Below are positions 47,321 to 56,453 of a stretch of 64,000 bases of DNA, piece by piece. Each line of letters begins with the position of its first letter. The first letter of the stretch is position 1. The position numbers were made by a program, and so were the translations under genes. This stretch comes from CAVYXF01 sp963772335 (GTDB taxonomy: Bacteria; Pseudomonadota; Alphaproteobacteria; Rhizobiales; Rhodomicrobiaceae): NCBI GenBank assembly GCA_963772335.1, contig CAVYXF010000003.1:930001-994000 (forward strand), written 5' to 3'. The notes under the pieces were generated by a model. That model did no database searches, was not told the DNA's origin, and worked only from the letters and a program-made list of their open reading frames with translations.

Positions 47321-47819
47321 TGCCGTCCTCCACGGAGCTCATTGCAGTCAATCCGCACCTTCCTCGCCGCAAGCGCGGGCCCCGGATAACGGCGCCGCGC
47401 TACGTTCAAGTGTTCGCTACTACACCGGTTGCGCAGACCATGTTCTTACAACCAGTCTCAGGTCGTCCCGCCGAAGCAGCAGCAACCTTTCTCGCATGCC
47501 AGCCTGTGAGCGAGTTCATCGTCTAAATTGCTGAAACAAGCTTGCGCACAACCCGGCTCAGATTCCTGCCATTTCATGCCAAGCATCAGGAATATGAGCC
47601 GGACGGAAGTACGATTGTGCTCGTACATTCGATCGCCGAAAATCCGGCCGTTCTGGGGTTAATTCGTCTCACACCGCGAAGCAGCTATCGTGCCGCGACG
47701 GCTCCCGCCTTACAGCGACCTTCGCCGGGAGGTCTTGCACAGTGACGAGCCGCAACGGACGCTCGCGCCGATTGGGCGAGCGGCTTCCCTCGGCGGATAT
47801 TACGCCTTTGCTTTAGCCG
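47321..47819. other. Upstream region of the DUF3300 gene
   Basis: About 500 bases with no supported gene. It holds the regulatory element at 47568-47581 and presumably the DUF3300 promoter. Confidence 0.45.
47568..47581 (-). promoter_or_regulatory. TGGC-N6-TGGC element upstream of the DUF3300 gene
   Basis: Read leftward TTGGCATGAAATGGCA, 248 bases before ATG 47320, the most distant of the set. Confidence 0.45.
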
Positions 47820-48130
47820 CGATGTCGCAGCGCATCCACTGTTGTTGAAGGTGAATTGCCCTCCGACGCGCACCTTAACCTCGCGCCCAGCCCTCTCAAG
47901 CTCCCACGTGTATATGCCCCCGCGGTTGGCAGGCGAAGATTGATACAAGCATGTCGTTCAGATCTTGCGGCGTGCGGGGCCGCTTCCGCTTCGCGAAATA
48001 AGACGGCGCGCCGACCACTGCCATGCGTATGTTGGGCCCGATGCGTACCGCGATCATGTCTTTCGCCACGTGCTCGCCAAGACGAACGCCGGCGTCATAG
48101 CGTTCGGCAACGATGCCAACCTCCCATAGC
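47820..48130 (-). pseudogene. LysR-family regulator fragment (effector domain)
   Basis: GIVAERYDAGVRLGEHVAKDMIAVRIGP and MAVVGAPSYFAKRKRPRTPQDL match the middle of LysR effector domains. A frame change near 47935 continues GGIYTWELERAGREVKVRVGGQFTFNN. The DNA-binding N-terminus and the C-terminus are missing. The fragment abuts the 3' end of the next gene upstream, consistent with a deletion that joined the two. Confidence 0.7.
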
Positions 48131-48616
48131 TGTTTCGATAATGACCGAACTTTTCTCAATGGCGTCGCAGCCACGCTCTAGTAATTCAGCTGAGACCAAC
48201 ACGAGATCGGATGGTGGGCAACAATCGCCTTCTTCGTGAAGATCACCGAACTTGGCTTGGACCCGAAACGGCGGCCTCTCCGCGCGAGCTAAGAGCTTCG
48301 TGTGGCTGGCGCCCGTCCCATGCTTAAGAACGTTCACAGCTAGCCGGAATTTTTCGAACTGTTCTGTCAGATCGAGCGTGCTGAATCTGAGGAGCAGCTG
48401 CCGTACTTCGTCCAGTGGCTTTTCCCAGCCGTAAATCGACCGAAGCCGCGATTCATAAAGCGAAAAGATGCCTACGATCGATGCCGCCAGCCGAGTGTGG
48501 CAAACGTCGATCGCGGTCAAGAGACGTGTCGCCCCGGAAGTCTCAAGTGCCTTTTCGATTTTTTCTAACGTCTTTCGCATTTGGTGAGCTTCCGCACGGC
48601 CGGCAGCTACCAGCAT
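48095..48616 (-). CDS. Hypothetical helical protein, 3' end possibly replaced
   Basis: A 173-residue frame from ATG 48616 (GAGGTG five bases upstream). It is helical and charged (MRKTLEKIEKALETS, RLAASIVGIFSLYESRLRSIYG, EQFEKFRLAVNVLKHGTGASHTKLL) and has no signal peptide. The last residues (GGWHRCRTL) run into the LysR fragment, so the natural C-terminus may be lost. The NVLKHG segment is reminiscent of helical nuclease or HEPN-like proteins, but I cannot assign it. Confidence 0.5.
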   Translation of the reverse strand: MLVAAGRAEAHQMRKTLEKIEKALETSGATRLLTAIDVCHTRLAASIVGIFSLYESRLRSIYGWEKPLDEVRQLLLRFSTLDLTEQFEKFRLAVNVLKHGTGASHTKLLARAERPPFRVQAKFGDLHEEGDCCPPSDLVLVSAELLERGCDAIEKSSVIIETAMGGWHRCRTL

Positions 48617-49069
48617 TGCCACACCTCATTGAGCCTCATGCGTACCCCCCAGCGCAGTGACCCGCGCTGATCCCTAAGCACTTGCAATACCGCATCAGTG
48701 ACCTGCCCGGCAGGTCGGCCTCTCATGGTACAAGGCCCAATGCCCTCAACGCCTTGAGGATGTCCTCAAGCTGCCTCTTAAGCATGAGTTCAGCAGCTGG
48801 CACTCTCCGTGCGTGCGTTATCCATGGTGCGGCAGCGGCGTCGACGTCGCTTTTGACGGTCACCGGGTTCGGCCGCGCCTTAACCAAAGATCTCCGGCCT
48901 TGTAGCCGAAACTCCCCCGACCGCGAAGCCGAAGATGAAACGAGGATGAGAAAGACGGCGTTTAGCGAGTTTAGCCGCGGCCCCAAACCTTGAACGCGCG
49001 GGGAGAAAGGCGCCGGGGCAGTGTTCTCCTCTTGCTCGCAATACTCCGCCGCGGGGCGACAGCTTTGGC
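48617..49069. other. Gap with no supported gene
   Basis: About 450 bases. A leftward frame (48723-49073) has no recognisable domain. Flanked by gene fragments on both sides, so it is probably debris. Confidence 0.4.
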
Positions 49070-49374
49070 TCATCCCATGAATTCACCGCCGCGCCTGTAA
49101 GCTACAAAATGATCGATCGCAATCGGGCGATCATCTTCCCGGCAATGATAGAGACCGGCATCGTCAAGGACTTGTAACTGTCGCGAAACACTGATGCGTA
49201 GGGGATCATGAGCGCCAACTCCATCGCCGCGGCGCGGAGCTGCGAGGGGCGGACCGCCATTTCCTTCGGGAAGCCGTCCCGGAACTTCCGCGGAACGGCA
49301 GCCGGGCCGAAGATCTTGCGCATCCCGCGAAGTCCACACCAAAACCCGGACTGGATAGCTGAATTGCAAACCAA
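49070..49374 (-). pseudogene. Alpha/beta-hydrolase fragment
   Basis: KFRDGFPKEMAVRPSQLRAAAMELALMIP and YKSLTMPVSIIAG match the cap and late-core region of alpha/beta hydrolases. A frameshift then leads to EDDRPIAIDHFVAY in the other frame. Only about 95 codons remain and both ends are lost. Confidence 0.5.
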
Positions 49375-49378
49375 TCAG

Positions 49379-50191
49379 CTATTCGGCCCGGACGATCCCC
49401 TGTTCCCCGGTCTCAGCATGACCACAATTCGGAAGCAGGCACCTCGGTCTGTTCGCTGCCTCGCTCGTCGTCTGCTCCGATCTCGCGATCTCGCGAAGCC
49501 CGCGAAGATGCTGGAGCATAATCCTGTGTGGCCCCTCTGTTGAGATCAGGCCACCATGCTTGAGCTTGGATATCTCACGCGAGATGGTCTCGACCGTGAG
49601 GCCCAGGTAATCCGCGATATCAAGCCGGCCGAAGGGAACGTCGATTTCGACCGGCGCCGTCATGGATGCACCGGCCCGCTGCGCCAAGTTGAGAAGGAAG
49701 GTGGCGACGCGTTCGTCAGCCGCCGTCCGTCCGAGGCGGATGATCTGATCTTGCGTCGCCCTGATTTCGCTGCGGATCTCGGAATGGAGTTGCGCACGGA
49801 GATCCGCACTCTCCTCGATTAGGTGGTTGAAGCGGCGACGCGAAAGGCGTCTGAACCGCACGGGAGTCGCGGCCTCGGCCGTGAACAGATACGTATCGCA
49901 GGCTGAAAGGCACAGGAGATCGCCGGCGTAGCTGAAGCCGAGGATGGCACGCCGGCCATCTTCCGTCGTTCGGTAGACCCGAAGACAACCCTCAAGCAGG
50001 TGGAAAACATGCGTGGCTGGTTCCTCTTCCCAGCAGATTGCCCGGGGCGGCACGTATCGCTCGGCAACTTGGGCCGCGAAGAGATCCGTAAGAAGATTTT
50101 GGGATGGGCGAACCGCAACGAAATTGGAAAATGCATCGCCCGGTTGTTGATCCTGACCACCGTAGGCGAACATGAAAGCCGCATCGTCCAC
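49379..50191 (-). CDS. Crp/Fnr-family regulator, FixK-like
   Basis: A 270-residue protein: cyclic-nucleotide-binding-like beta barrel (about residues 30-140; GDLLCLSACDTYLFTAEA), dimer helix, and a C-terminal winged helix (VPFGRLDIADYLGLTVETISREISKLKHGGLIS). There are no clustered N-terminal Cys residues as needed for the Fnr iron-sulfur cluster, so it is closer to FixK. The C-terminal tail (after about residue 235) is longer than usual and contains two Cys. It diverges from the two-component system to its right. Confidence 0.9.
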   Translation of the reverse strand: MDDAAFMFAYGGQDQQPGDAFSNFVAVRPSQNLLTDLFAAQVAERYVPPRAICWEEEPATHVFHLLEGCLRVYRTTEDGRRAILGFSYAGDLLCLSACDTYLFTAEAATPVRFRRLSRRRFNHLIEESADLRAQLHSEIRSEIRATQDQIIRLGRTAADERVATFLLNLAQRAGASMTAPVEIDVPFGRLDIADYLGLTVETISREISKLKHGGLISTEGPHRIMLQHLRGLREIARSEQTTSEAANRPRCLLPNCGHAETGEQGIVRAE

Positions 50192-50385
50192 GGTGCACTC
50201 TCTTCACGGCAAGAACCCTTGACAGGCTCAGGCTACCATGCGCCAAATCGGTTGCGATATTGTCCCGAGGAGCATTGACCTCACGGCCATTGTCCTCATG
50301 GACAATTCGATTTCGTTCCGAGTTCGAGGGCCATAGCTTGGTGCCCGACCACCGGGGGGCGGTCGTGCTTTGGGGTGGGTTCACG

Positions 50386-52285
50386 ATGGCCGTGCCTCGT
50401 CCGACGCGGAGCTGCCGTGGGCGTCGTATCATGCGCGCCGCTCGCTCCCTCGCCGTGGCCGTCGCATGGCTGATTCCGTTGGTCAGCTCTCTTTACTCGG
50501 CGGCGGCGGAGCCGCACCCGCGCTCGATATTGGTGCTGGCCCAAGCAGAGACCACAAGCCCGTTTTATGGCGCGATCTATGCGGGATTACGCTCCACCGT
50601 CACTGAAGACCGCAATGCACCAGTTTCCGTTTACGTCGAGAGCCTCGATTTGGATCGCTTCACCGGTCCGGGGTACGAGGCGAGCCTCACCTCACATCTG
50701 AGGATAAAATACGCAGATCGCCCTCCAGGGGTTCTCGTCGCGGTTGGGGCGGCGTCCCTGCAACTTGTGTTGCGCTTGCGGTCGGAACTCTGGCCGGAGG
50801 CGCCGGTGGTCTTCTCCATGGTGGACGAGCCTACCTTCAACCGACTGAGCCCCGGTCCTGCTGTGACGGGAAACACCCTTAGATTGCGCTTTTCCGATAT
50901 GATGACCGTGGCGCGGTCGCTCGTGCCGAAGCTGAAGCACATCGCCTTGGTTGGCGATGCGTGGGATAACCAAACCGTGTTCCGGCATTTCAGGGAAGAA
51001 ATTCCGGCTGCGACGGCTGGGGTTGAAGTCATCGACCTTGTCGGGCTGCCGCTGGCAGAGGTGCGCAGGCGCGTGGCGTCGCTGCCGGAAGCGACCGTCA
51101 TCCTCTACACGGCGATGTATTCCGACGGCGCCGGAACTTCGCTCCTTGCGCGCGAGGCGCTCTCGCGTTTTGCCGAAGTGGCGAACGCCCCTGTTGTCGG
51201 TGCAGCGGAAACCTTTCTCGGGGCTGGTGTAACAGGCGGGTTCGTCATGCTGCCGTCGATCATTGGCTCGTCGGCTGGGCGGATCGCGCTTCGCATCCTC
51301 AACGGCGAAGACACCTCCCAAATCCCTGTAACGATGGTCGACGGCGTACGCCCCGTATTCGATTGGCGGCAAATGCAGCGGTGGCGAGTAAGGGAGTCGA
51401 AGCCTTCCCGCGGCCAGCGAGATCCTGTTCCGGGAGCCCAGCGCCTGGGAGCGCTACCGGTGGCAGATCGTGGCGATCGCCGTAGTGATCCTGCTTCAAG
51501 CCTTGTTGATCGTCGCACTGTTATATCAACGCCGGCGTCGACGGGCGGCGGAGCTCGACGCTCGCCAGCGGATGGCTGAACTGGCGCACATGAACCGGCA
51601 GACCACGGTCGGCCAGTTGTCCGCGTCCATTGCGCACGAGCTCAACCAACCACTCGGCGCCATCCTCAATAATGTCGAGGCCGCCGCGCTGCTCATCGAT
51701 GCATCATCCCCGAATGCTGAGGACCTCAACGCTATTCTCACCGACATCAAACGCGACGACCAAAGAGCGAGCGAGGTGATCAAACGCTTCCGGCGTCTCC
51801 TCACCCAAGGGAGGCTTGATCCCCAGGATGTGGATGTCAATGAAGTGGTTCGCGAAGTGTTCGACATCCTGTCAGCGCTGGCCGGTGCCCGGGACGTCAA
51901 ACTCGGTGGCAAGCTCGCTCAGCAACGGTTACGCGTCAAAGGAGACCGCGTCCAATTGGAACAGGTCATCCTGAACCTGGTCGTCAATGGGATCGAAGCC
52001 ATCTCGGGCGCACCAAACGGCACCCGTGAGATCGTCTGCAGGTCCTGGGTCTCCGACGGCCAAGCGCTTGTCTCGATCCACGATTCCGGGCCGGGGATAC
52101 CCTCGCATCACTTAGAACGATTGTTCGAGCCGTTCTTTACCACCAAACGGGACGGGATGGGCATGGGATTGTGCATCGCGCGCACTATTATCGAGGCGCA
52201 TGAGGGCAAGATCTCGGCCGAAAGCCGGTCCAGCGGCGCCGTATTTCACATCAGCCTACCTCTGGCCAAGACGCGACGGACATAG
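50386..52285 (+). pseudogene. Hybrid sensor: periplasmic-binding-protein (ABC_sub_bind) domain plus histidine kinase, one-base frameshift
   Basis: Signal/anchor region (SLAVAVAWLIPLVSSLYSAAAE), an ABC_sub_bind-like sensor of about 300 residues (ILVLAQAETTSPFYGAIYAGL, VVGAAETFLGAGVTGGFV), then a frameshift near 51400. Dropping one A in TCGAAGCC restores LPAASEILFREPSAWERYRWQ, followed by a membrane segment (IVAIAVVILLQALLIVALLY) and the kinase: H-box SIAHELNQPLGAILNN, N-box ILNLVVNGIEAI, G-box DSGPGIP and FEPFFTTKRDGMGMGL. The gene ends six bases before its response regulator. GGGGTGGG precedes ATG 50386; ATG 50431 is an alternative. Ligand unknown. Confidence 0.82.
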
Positions 52286-52290
52286 CCTCC

Positions 52291-52977
52291 ATGTCGGCCA
52301 TCATTCATATCGTCGACGACGACGCGTCGTTCCGGACTTCAACCGGCCGACTTTTGCGGGCCTGCGGCTATGCGGTCGAGAGCTACGAGTTGGCGGAACA
52401 GCTTTTGACGCGACTTCCGGATGATCCCGGTGTGAGTTGCATCCTCCTCGACATCAAAATGCCGGGGGTCGGCGGGCCGGAATTGCAGAACCGCCTTCAC
52501 GCGGTCGGATCGGACCTTCCCATCATTTTTTTGACGGGCCACGCGGACATTCCGACCACCGTGCATGTTATCAAGGCGGGCGCGGACGACCTCCTTACAA
52601 AGCCGGTGGAAAAGGATACCTTGATAGAGACAATCGAGCGCGCTCTCGCCCGCGTTCGCGCGATGCAGGCGAAACATGAGCAACTCGGGCTTTTGCGGGC
52701 GCGGGTCTCCCATCTCACCCCGCGCGAACGACAGGTGTTCGAACGGGTCGTGCGAGGAAAAATGAACAAGGAGATTGCGCGCGAGCTTGGCACGACCGAG
52801 CGTACGATCAAGGCCCACCGTCATCAGGTCATGGAGAAGTTGCGGGTCACCTCGTTGGCCGAGCTTGTAGTGATTGCCGAGCGGCTTGGGGTGCTCGCCG
52901 TCGGAAATGCCGCCACAGGAGCGGGACAGGTACGTCCGGAGGACTCGCCGCCGGAAAATGATAAAAATCAAAAATGA
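52291..52977 (+). CDS. FixJ/NarL-type response regulator
   Basis: A 228-residue regulator: receiver domain with phospho-acceptor Asp 54 (LLDIKMPG), Thr 82 and Lys 104 (TKPVEK), then a LuxR-type helix-turn-helix (LTPRERQVFERVVRGKMNKEIARELGTTERTIKAHRHQVMEKL). The receiver resembles FixJ. Located immediately after the hybrid sensor, its probable partner. Confidence 0.93.
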   Translation: MSAIIHIVDDDASFRTSTGRLLRACGYAVESYELAEQLLTRLPDDPGVSCILLDIKMPGVGGPELQNRLHAVGSDLPIIFLTGHADIPTTVHVIKAGADDLLTKPVEKDTLIETIERALARVRAMQAKHEQLGLLRARVSHLTPRERQVFERVVRGKMNKEIARELGTTERTIKAHRHQVMEKLRVTSLAELVVIAERLGVLAVGNAATGAGQVRPEDSPPENDKNQK

Positions 52978-53078
52978 TTAAACAGCAAGTGTCACTAGCT
53001 AATGCGCGTTAAGGCGCGGGAACAAGAAAGCCCGTGGGATCATTAAGCTACAGTTTCGAAAGCCTCAAGCGACGGGCT

Positions 53079-53450
53079 ATGTTCAGCAAGGCTACTCGCA
53101 AGCGGATAATTGTCCTCGACGACGACGCCAGCGTGCTCACCGCGATCGGACGCGTGCTGAAGCTGTCTGGGTTCGACCCCGAAATCTTCGATACAGTCGA
53201 GGGCTTCCTCGAGGGAGCTCACTTTGATGAGGCCTCCTGTCTTGTCTTGGACATCAATCTCAAGGGCTGCTGCGGTATTGAGTTAAGAAAACACTTGGCC
53301 GACGAGGGCGTTTCGATTCCGGTGATATTCATCACAGCGGTCGACAACAGAGCGACCAAGGAAGCCGCGTTGCAAGCAGGTTGCGTGGGTTACCTGCATA
53401 AGCCATTTCCTTCGAGAGATCTGATCGAGGCAATCGAACAGATCGTTTAG
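53079..53450 (+). CDS. Stand-alone receiver-domain protein
   Basis: A 123-residue receiver with acidic cluster VLDDD, phospho-acceptor Asp 58 (LVLDINLKG), Thr in FITAVD and Lys in HKPFPSRDLIEAI, and no output domain. Start ATG 53079 suits a lone receiver; GTG 53034 is open in frame. It probably modulates phosphate flow from the adjacent sensor kinase, as lone receivers do in many alphaproteobacterial systems. Confidence 0.85.
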   Translation: MFSKATRKRIIVLDDDASVLTAIGRVLKLSGFDPEIFDTVEGFLEGAHFDEASCLVLDINLKGCCGIELRKHLADEGVSIPVIFITAVDNRATKEAALQAGCVGYLHKPFPSRDLIEAIEQIV

Positions 53451-53854
53451 GAGAACTGTAAATCATCTTGCGGGCGTGTTGGCTAGTACCTATCAGCCAT
53501 GCGATTGATCATGCCTTGTCCTTGCCGAGTCTTCTCAGGCCGGGCCAAGTCAAACGTAGTCCACGTCAGGACGAGCGCGGGCTTCATCATAGGCGCGTCG
53601 CCGGCGAAGGTATGCTGATATCGGGGGACAGTTACCGATTTGCCGTGAGCGGCATCTGTGTCGCTGCTGAGAACAATCGGCAGCGCCTGTATACTTGTTT
53701 AGGCCGTGGGACATTGCAGGCACCTATGGTCGTAAGCGTGGGTGCCGCTGTTGTGGGGGAGTGCGCATCACGCGCCTGCAGAACGCGAACGGCGTCATTT
53801 TGGATTTATAAGGGCACGCAGATCGGTCTCCAGCGTCCGTCGTCTAAGCGACAT
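53451..53854. other. Gap before an IS remnant, nothing recognised
   Basis: About 400 bases with a long open rightward frame lacking family similarity. No promoter or RNA gene recognised. Confidence 0.4.
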
Positions 53855-53913
53855 TGTCAACGGCGCTTTGGGACCCACTTCTCGTCTTTACGGCGTTTTC
53901 AATCTGACCCACC

Positions 53914-53955
53914 ATGTCCCTCACCACCGCTTCGCGAAGCGGTGGTGAGGGACAT
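53914..53955. repeat. Perfect 42-bp palindrome at the 3' end of the istB fragment
   Basis: The two 21-base arms (53914-53934 and 53935-53955) are exact reverse complements with no loop, centred on TTCG/CGAA. The right arm abuts the istB stop codon (TAA at 53957-53955 on the leftward strand). It could be a transcription-end hairpin of the element or an inverted duplication formed at its end. There is no T-run. Confidence 0.9.
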
Positions 53956-54921
53956 TATTCCGCTGTCTCCTTGACCTTCGCCGGCCGCGCTATGATGCCG
54001 GCGCGGCGCTTGTCCTTCAGCCGATAGCTTTCCCCGGTGATCTGCACGACAGCGGCGTGGTGCAGAATGCGGTCCAGCATCGCCGCGGTGAGCACCGCGT
54101 CGCCGGCGAAGGCCTCATCCCAGCTGCCGAAGCCGAGGTTTGAGGTCAGCACCAGCGAGCCCTTTTCGTAGCGGCGGGTAATCACCTGGAAGAACAGGTT
54201 TGCCTGCTCGCGGCCGAACGGCAGATAGCCGATCTCGTCGATGATCAAGAGCTTCGCACAGCCGCGGCAGAAAACCAGCATGACCGGCGTAGTCGAGAAA
54301 GCCCGGATGAAAGCGATGCCGGCCGGCGCCATAGGCGTCGCGCTCCAGCACCACCGTCTTCATGTTGTCGAGCAGCACCTCGCGCGGCAGGCCGCCAAAC
54401 GCGGCAAACGCATTCTCATGACAGCGGATCAGCGTCTCGATCCGCTCGTCGGCGCAGACCTCCACATAGGCTGCACGGCTCCAGCCCAGCGTGGCGACGA
54501 ACACGCACAGTCTGCCCGCACCACGCCCCACCGTCGCCCAGTCGGCTTGCATCTGCCGGCCCGGCTCGGTTTCGAAGCGCACCACCGGATCGGGCGCAGG
54601 CATCGTCCGCAGGCCGCGCACGAAATCCTTCACCCGCGTCTCGCAGCCGCTATAGCCCCGAGCTCGGAGCTCACGAAACAGCACCACCGCCGGGATCCGG
54701 TCCGGCGCCGCCGCCGCAACCCGCTCGCGGATGTAGGCCTTGAATGGATCAAGCTTCTCCGCCCGCTTCGCCGGCACCTTGCGCACTACCGCCTCTTCGC
54801 CGCCGCGCAAATAGCGGCGCACCGTATTGCGCGACAATCCCGTCGCCCGCGCGATCGCACGGATGCTGCTCCCGTGCCTGGCCAAAACCGATATCTCCAT
54901 CCGATCCTCCGCTCTAAGCAT
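53955..54921 (-). pseudogene. istA-istB deletion fusion (IS21 transposase remnants)
   Basis: From ATG 54921, IstA reads RAEDRMEISVLARHGSSIRAIARATGLS (helix-turn-helix) through VRFETEPGRQMQADWATVGRG and LLDNMKTVVLERDAYG to FLDYAGHAGFLPRLC near 54260. There it joins, in another frame, the C-terminal half of IstB (KLLIIDEIGYLPFGREQANLFFQVI, VLTSNLGFGSWDEAFAGDAVL, ITGESYRLKDKRR). The C-terminal part of IstA and the Walker A half of IstB are gone. Not functional. Confidence 0.85.
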
Positions 54922-55092
54922 CGGCCCCTCCCCATGGAAGGGCCACCGTTAGCGGTGGGTCAGTTAGAAATTGCCGACCGGGTCAGTTTGTACGCGCCGG
55001 AACAACGTGACCATCGCCGTTTGCGGGCGTTGATCCGATGAGCTGTGGAGAGGATTGGATCCTCCCGAGGTCGTCGCCAACATCGTTCCTAG

Positions 55093-56450
55093 CAGGTTGC
55101 TAAAAATCCTTTCAGCGTAGAGCTGCTTTCCTCGTTTTTGGGTCTGGCGAGGGTTTTGTTGCCCCAGCGCCCTTCATGCAGCGAGAAGCTTGGGCAACCG
55201 GATCAAGTTATACGCGGCCATAGTGAGGGTGAACTTGAAGCCAAGACGCGCTAACCCGCGGAGCATCGGCCGGGCAAGGCCTCCGATGGTCTTGGCCCAG
55301 CCGAACGGCTCCTCGATGCGCTTTCGTTTCTGCTGGCTTACCGCATAGCCGGGATGCCGCGTTGTGCGGCCATCGATCGCCGAGCGGCGCCGGGTGTCAT
55401 TCTGCGCGATATGCGGTGTGACATTCATCGCACGCAAGTCCTTCACGAACTCAGACGCGTCGTAGCCTTTGTCGGCGCCGAGCGTCAACCGCCGCCGGCC
55501 GGGGCGATGGCTTTCGATCATGGTGATCGCCGCCTCGCGTTCGGCGTATCCCGACACCGCGGTCACGTTGGCCTCGACGATCAGGCCGGTCCGGTTCTCC
55601 ATCAGAGTATGGCCGAGATAGGAGAGTTTGGCCTCCTTGCCCTGGCCTTTGCGATAGAGCCGGGCTTGCGGATCGGTGGTCGAGACATGCGTGGCGTTCG
55701 ACCGCTTCTGACCATCGAAGCTGACCTCGGCATTACGGTCGTGGCGCTTCTGTTCGTCTGGCGCGGCCTCATCCGCAGCCCGTTCCTGGGCGAGCGCTGT
55801 CACCGCACTCTCCGCCATCGGCTGGGTGCCCGAGCCAGCGGCAGCTGGAAGCTCCGGCCCGTCGTCCGAGGTTGCTGCCGTCTCCTTCGGCACAAAACTT
55901 TTCATCGACGCCCACGCCTGGAGCTGCGTGCCGTCGACGCAGAAATGCTCGTCAGACAAAAGCGAGCGCACTTCTCGGTGCGCCAGCAGCCGGCTCAGAA
56001 ACTGCTTCGCAACATCAGCCTCGAGCAACCGATCCCGGTTCTTCGTAAACACCGTCGGCACCCAGACCCGGTCGTCGATGCCGAGCCCTACAAACCAGCG
56101 ATAGAGCAGATTGTAGTCGAGCTGCTCCATCAGTTGGCGCTCCGATCGAAGGGTGTAAAATGCCTGCAACAGCGAGGCGCGAAGCAGCCGCTCCGGCGGG
56201 ATCGAAGGGCGGCCGTCAACCGCATAGAGCCTGGCGAATTCCTCATCGAGGTCCTGGAGCACATCGTTGACGATCTGCCGGATCTTGCGCAGGGGATGCT
56301 TCGCCGGCACACGCTCTTCAAGGTCGACGTAAGAGAAAAGCGCCCCAGACCGCAAATCCGAACCCCGCATTCCATCCTCCCCGCTGACAACGCGAAAGAC
56401 AAAATCATATTTCCCACAACCTGTCAGCAGCAGCGTTTTTCAGCAGCCTG
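55093..56450 (-). mobile_element. Intact IS5-superfamily (IS5/IS1182-type) element with CTAG target duplication
   Basis: 1,358 bp, with inverted ends CAGGTTGCTAAAAATCC (left) and CAGGCTGCTGAAAAACG (right, read inward), and CTAG duplicated at 55089-55092 and 56451-56454. It carries one full-length transposase. The right CTAG overlaps the TA target base pair of the neighbouring IS630, so this element landed exactly at the IS630 left end. Confidence 0.88.
55174..56370 (-). CDS. IS5-type DDE transposase
   Basis: A 398-residue intact transposase: N-terminal DUF772-type domain (LRKIRQIVNDVLQDLDEEFARLY, RLLRASLLQAFYTLRSERQLMEQL), DDE domain (DEHFCVDGTQLQAWAS, LTLGADKGYDASEFVKDL) and the late catalytic region (KRKRIEEPFGWAKTIGGLARPMLRG). 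It has a low-complexity insertion rich in Ala and Glu at about residues 165-215. No lesions, so the element could be active. Confidence 0.93.
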   Translation of the reverse strand: MRGSDLRSGALFSYVDLEERVPAKHPLRKIRQIVNDVLQDLDEEFARLYAVDGRPSIPPERLLRASLLQAFYTLRSERQLMEQLDYNLLYRWFVGLGIDDRVWVPTVFTKNRDRLLEADVAKQFLSRLLAHREVRSLLSDEHFCVDGTQLQAWASMKSFVPKETAATSDDGPELPAAAGSGTQPMAESAVTALAQERAADEAAPDEQKRHDRNAEVSFDGQKRSNATHVSTTDPQARLYRKGQGKEAKLSYLGHTLMENRTGLIVEANVTAVSGYAEREAAITMIESHRPGRRRLTLGADKGYDASEFVKDLRAMNVTPHIAQNDTRRRSAIDGRTTRHPGYAVSQQKRKRIEEPFGWAKTIGGLARPMLRGLARLGFKFTLTMAAYNLIRLPKLLAA

Positions 56451-56453
56451 CTA

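Larger units (their letters stand above)
53855..55004 (-). mobile_element. Internally deleted IS21-family element
   Basis: Both ends carry IS21-style repeated terminal motifs. The left end begins TGTCAACGGCGC, with GACCCAC repeated inward; the right end, read inward, begins TGTTCCGGCGCG, with GACCC/GACCCACC repeats. The element is about 1.15 kb instead of roughly 2.4-2.6 kb, because the istA and istB genes are fused by an internal deletion. The ends are placed by comparing termini and may be off by a few bases. Confidence 0.7.
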
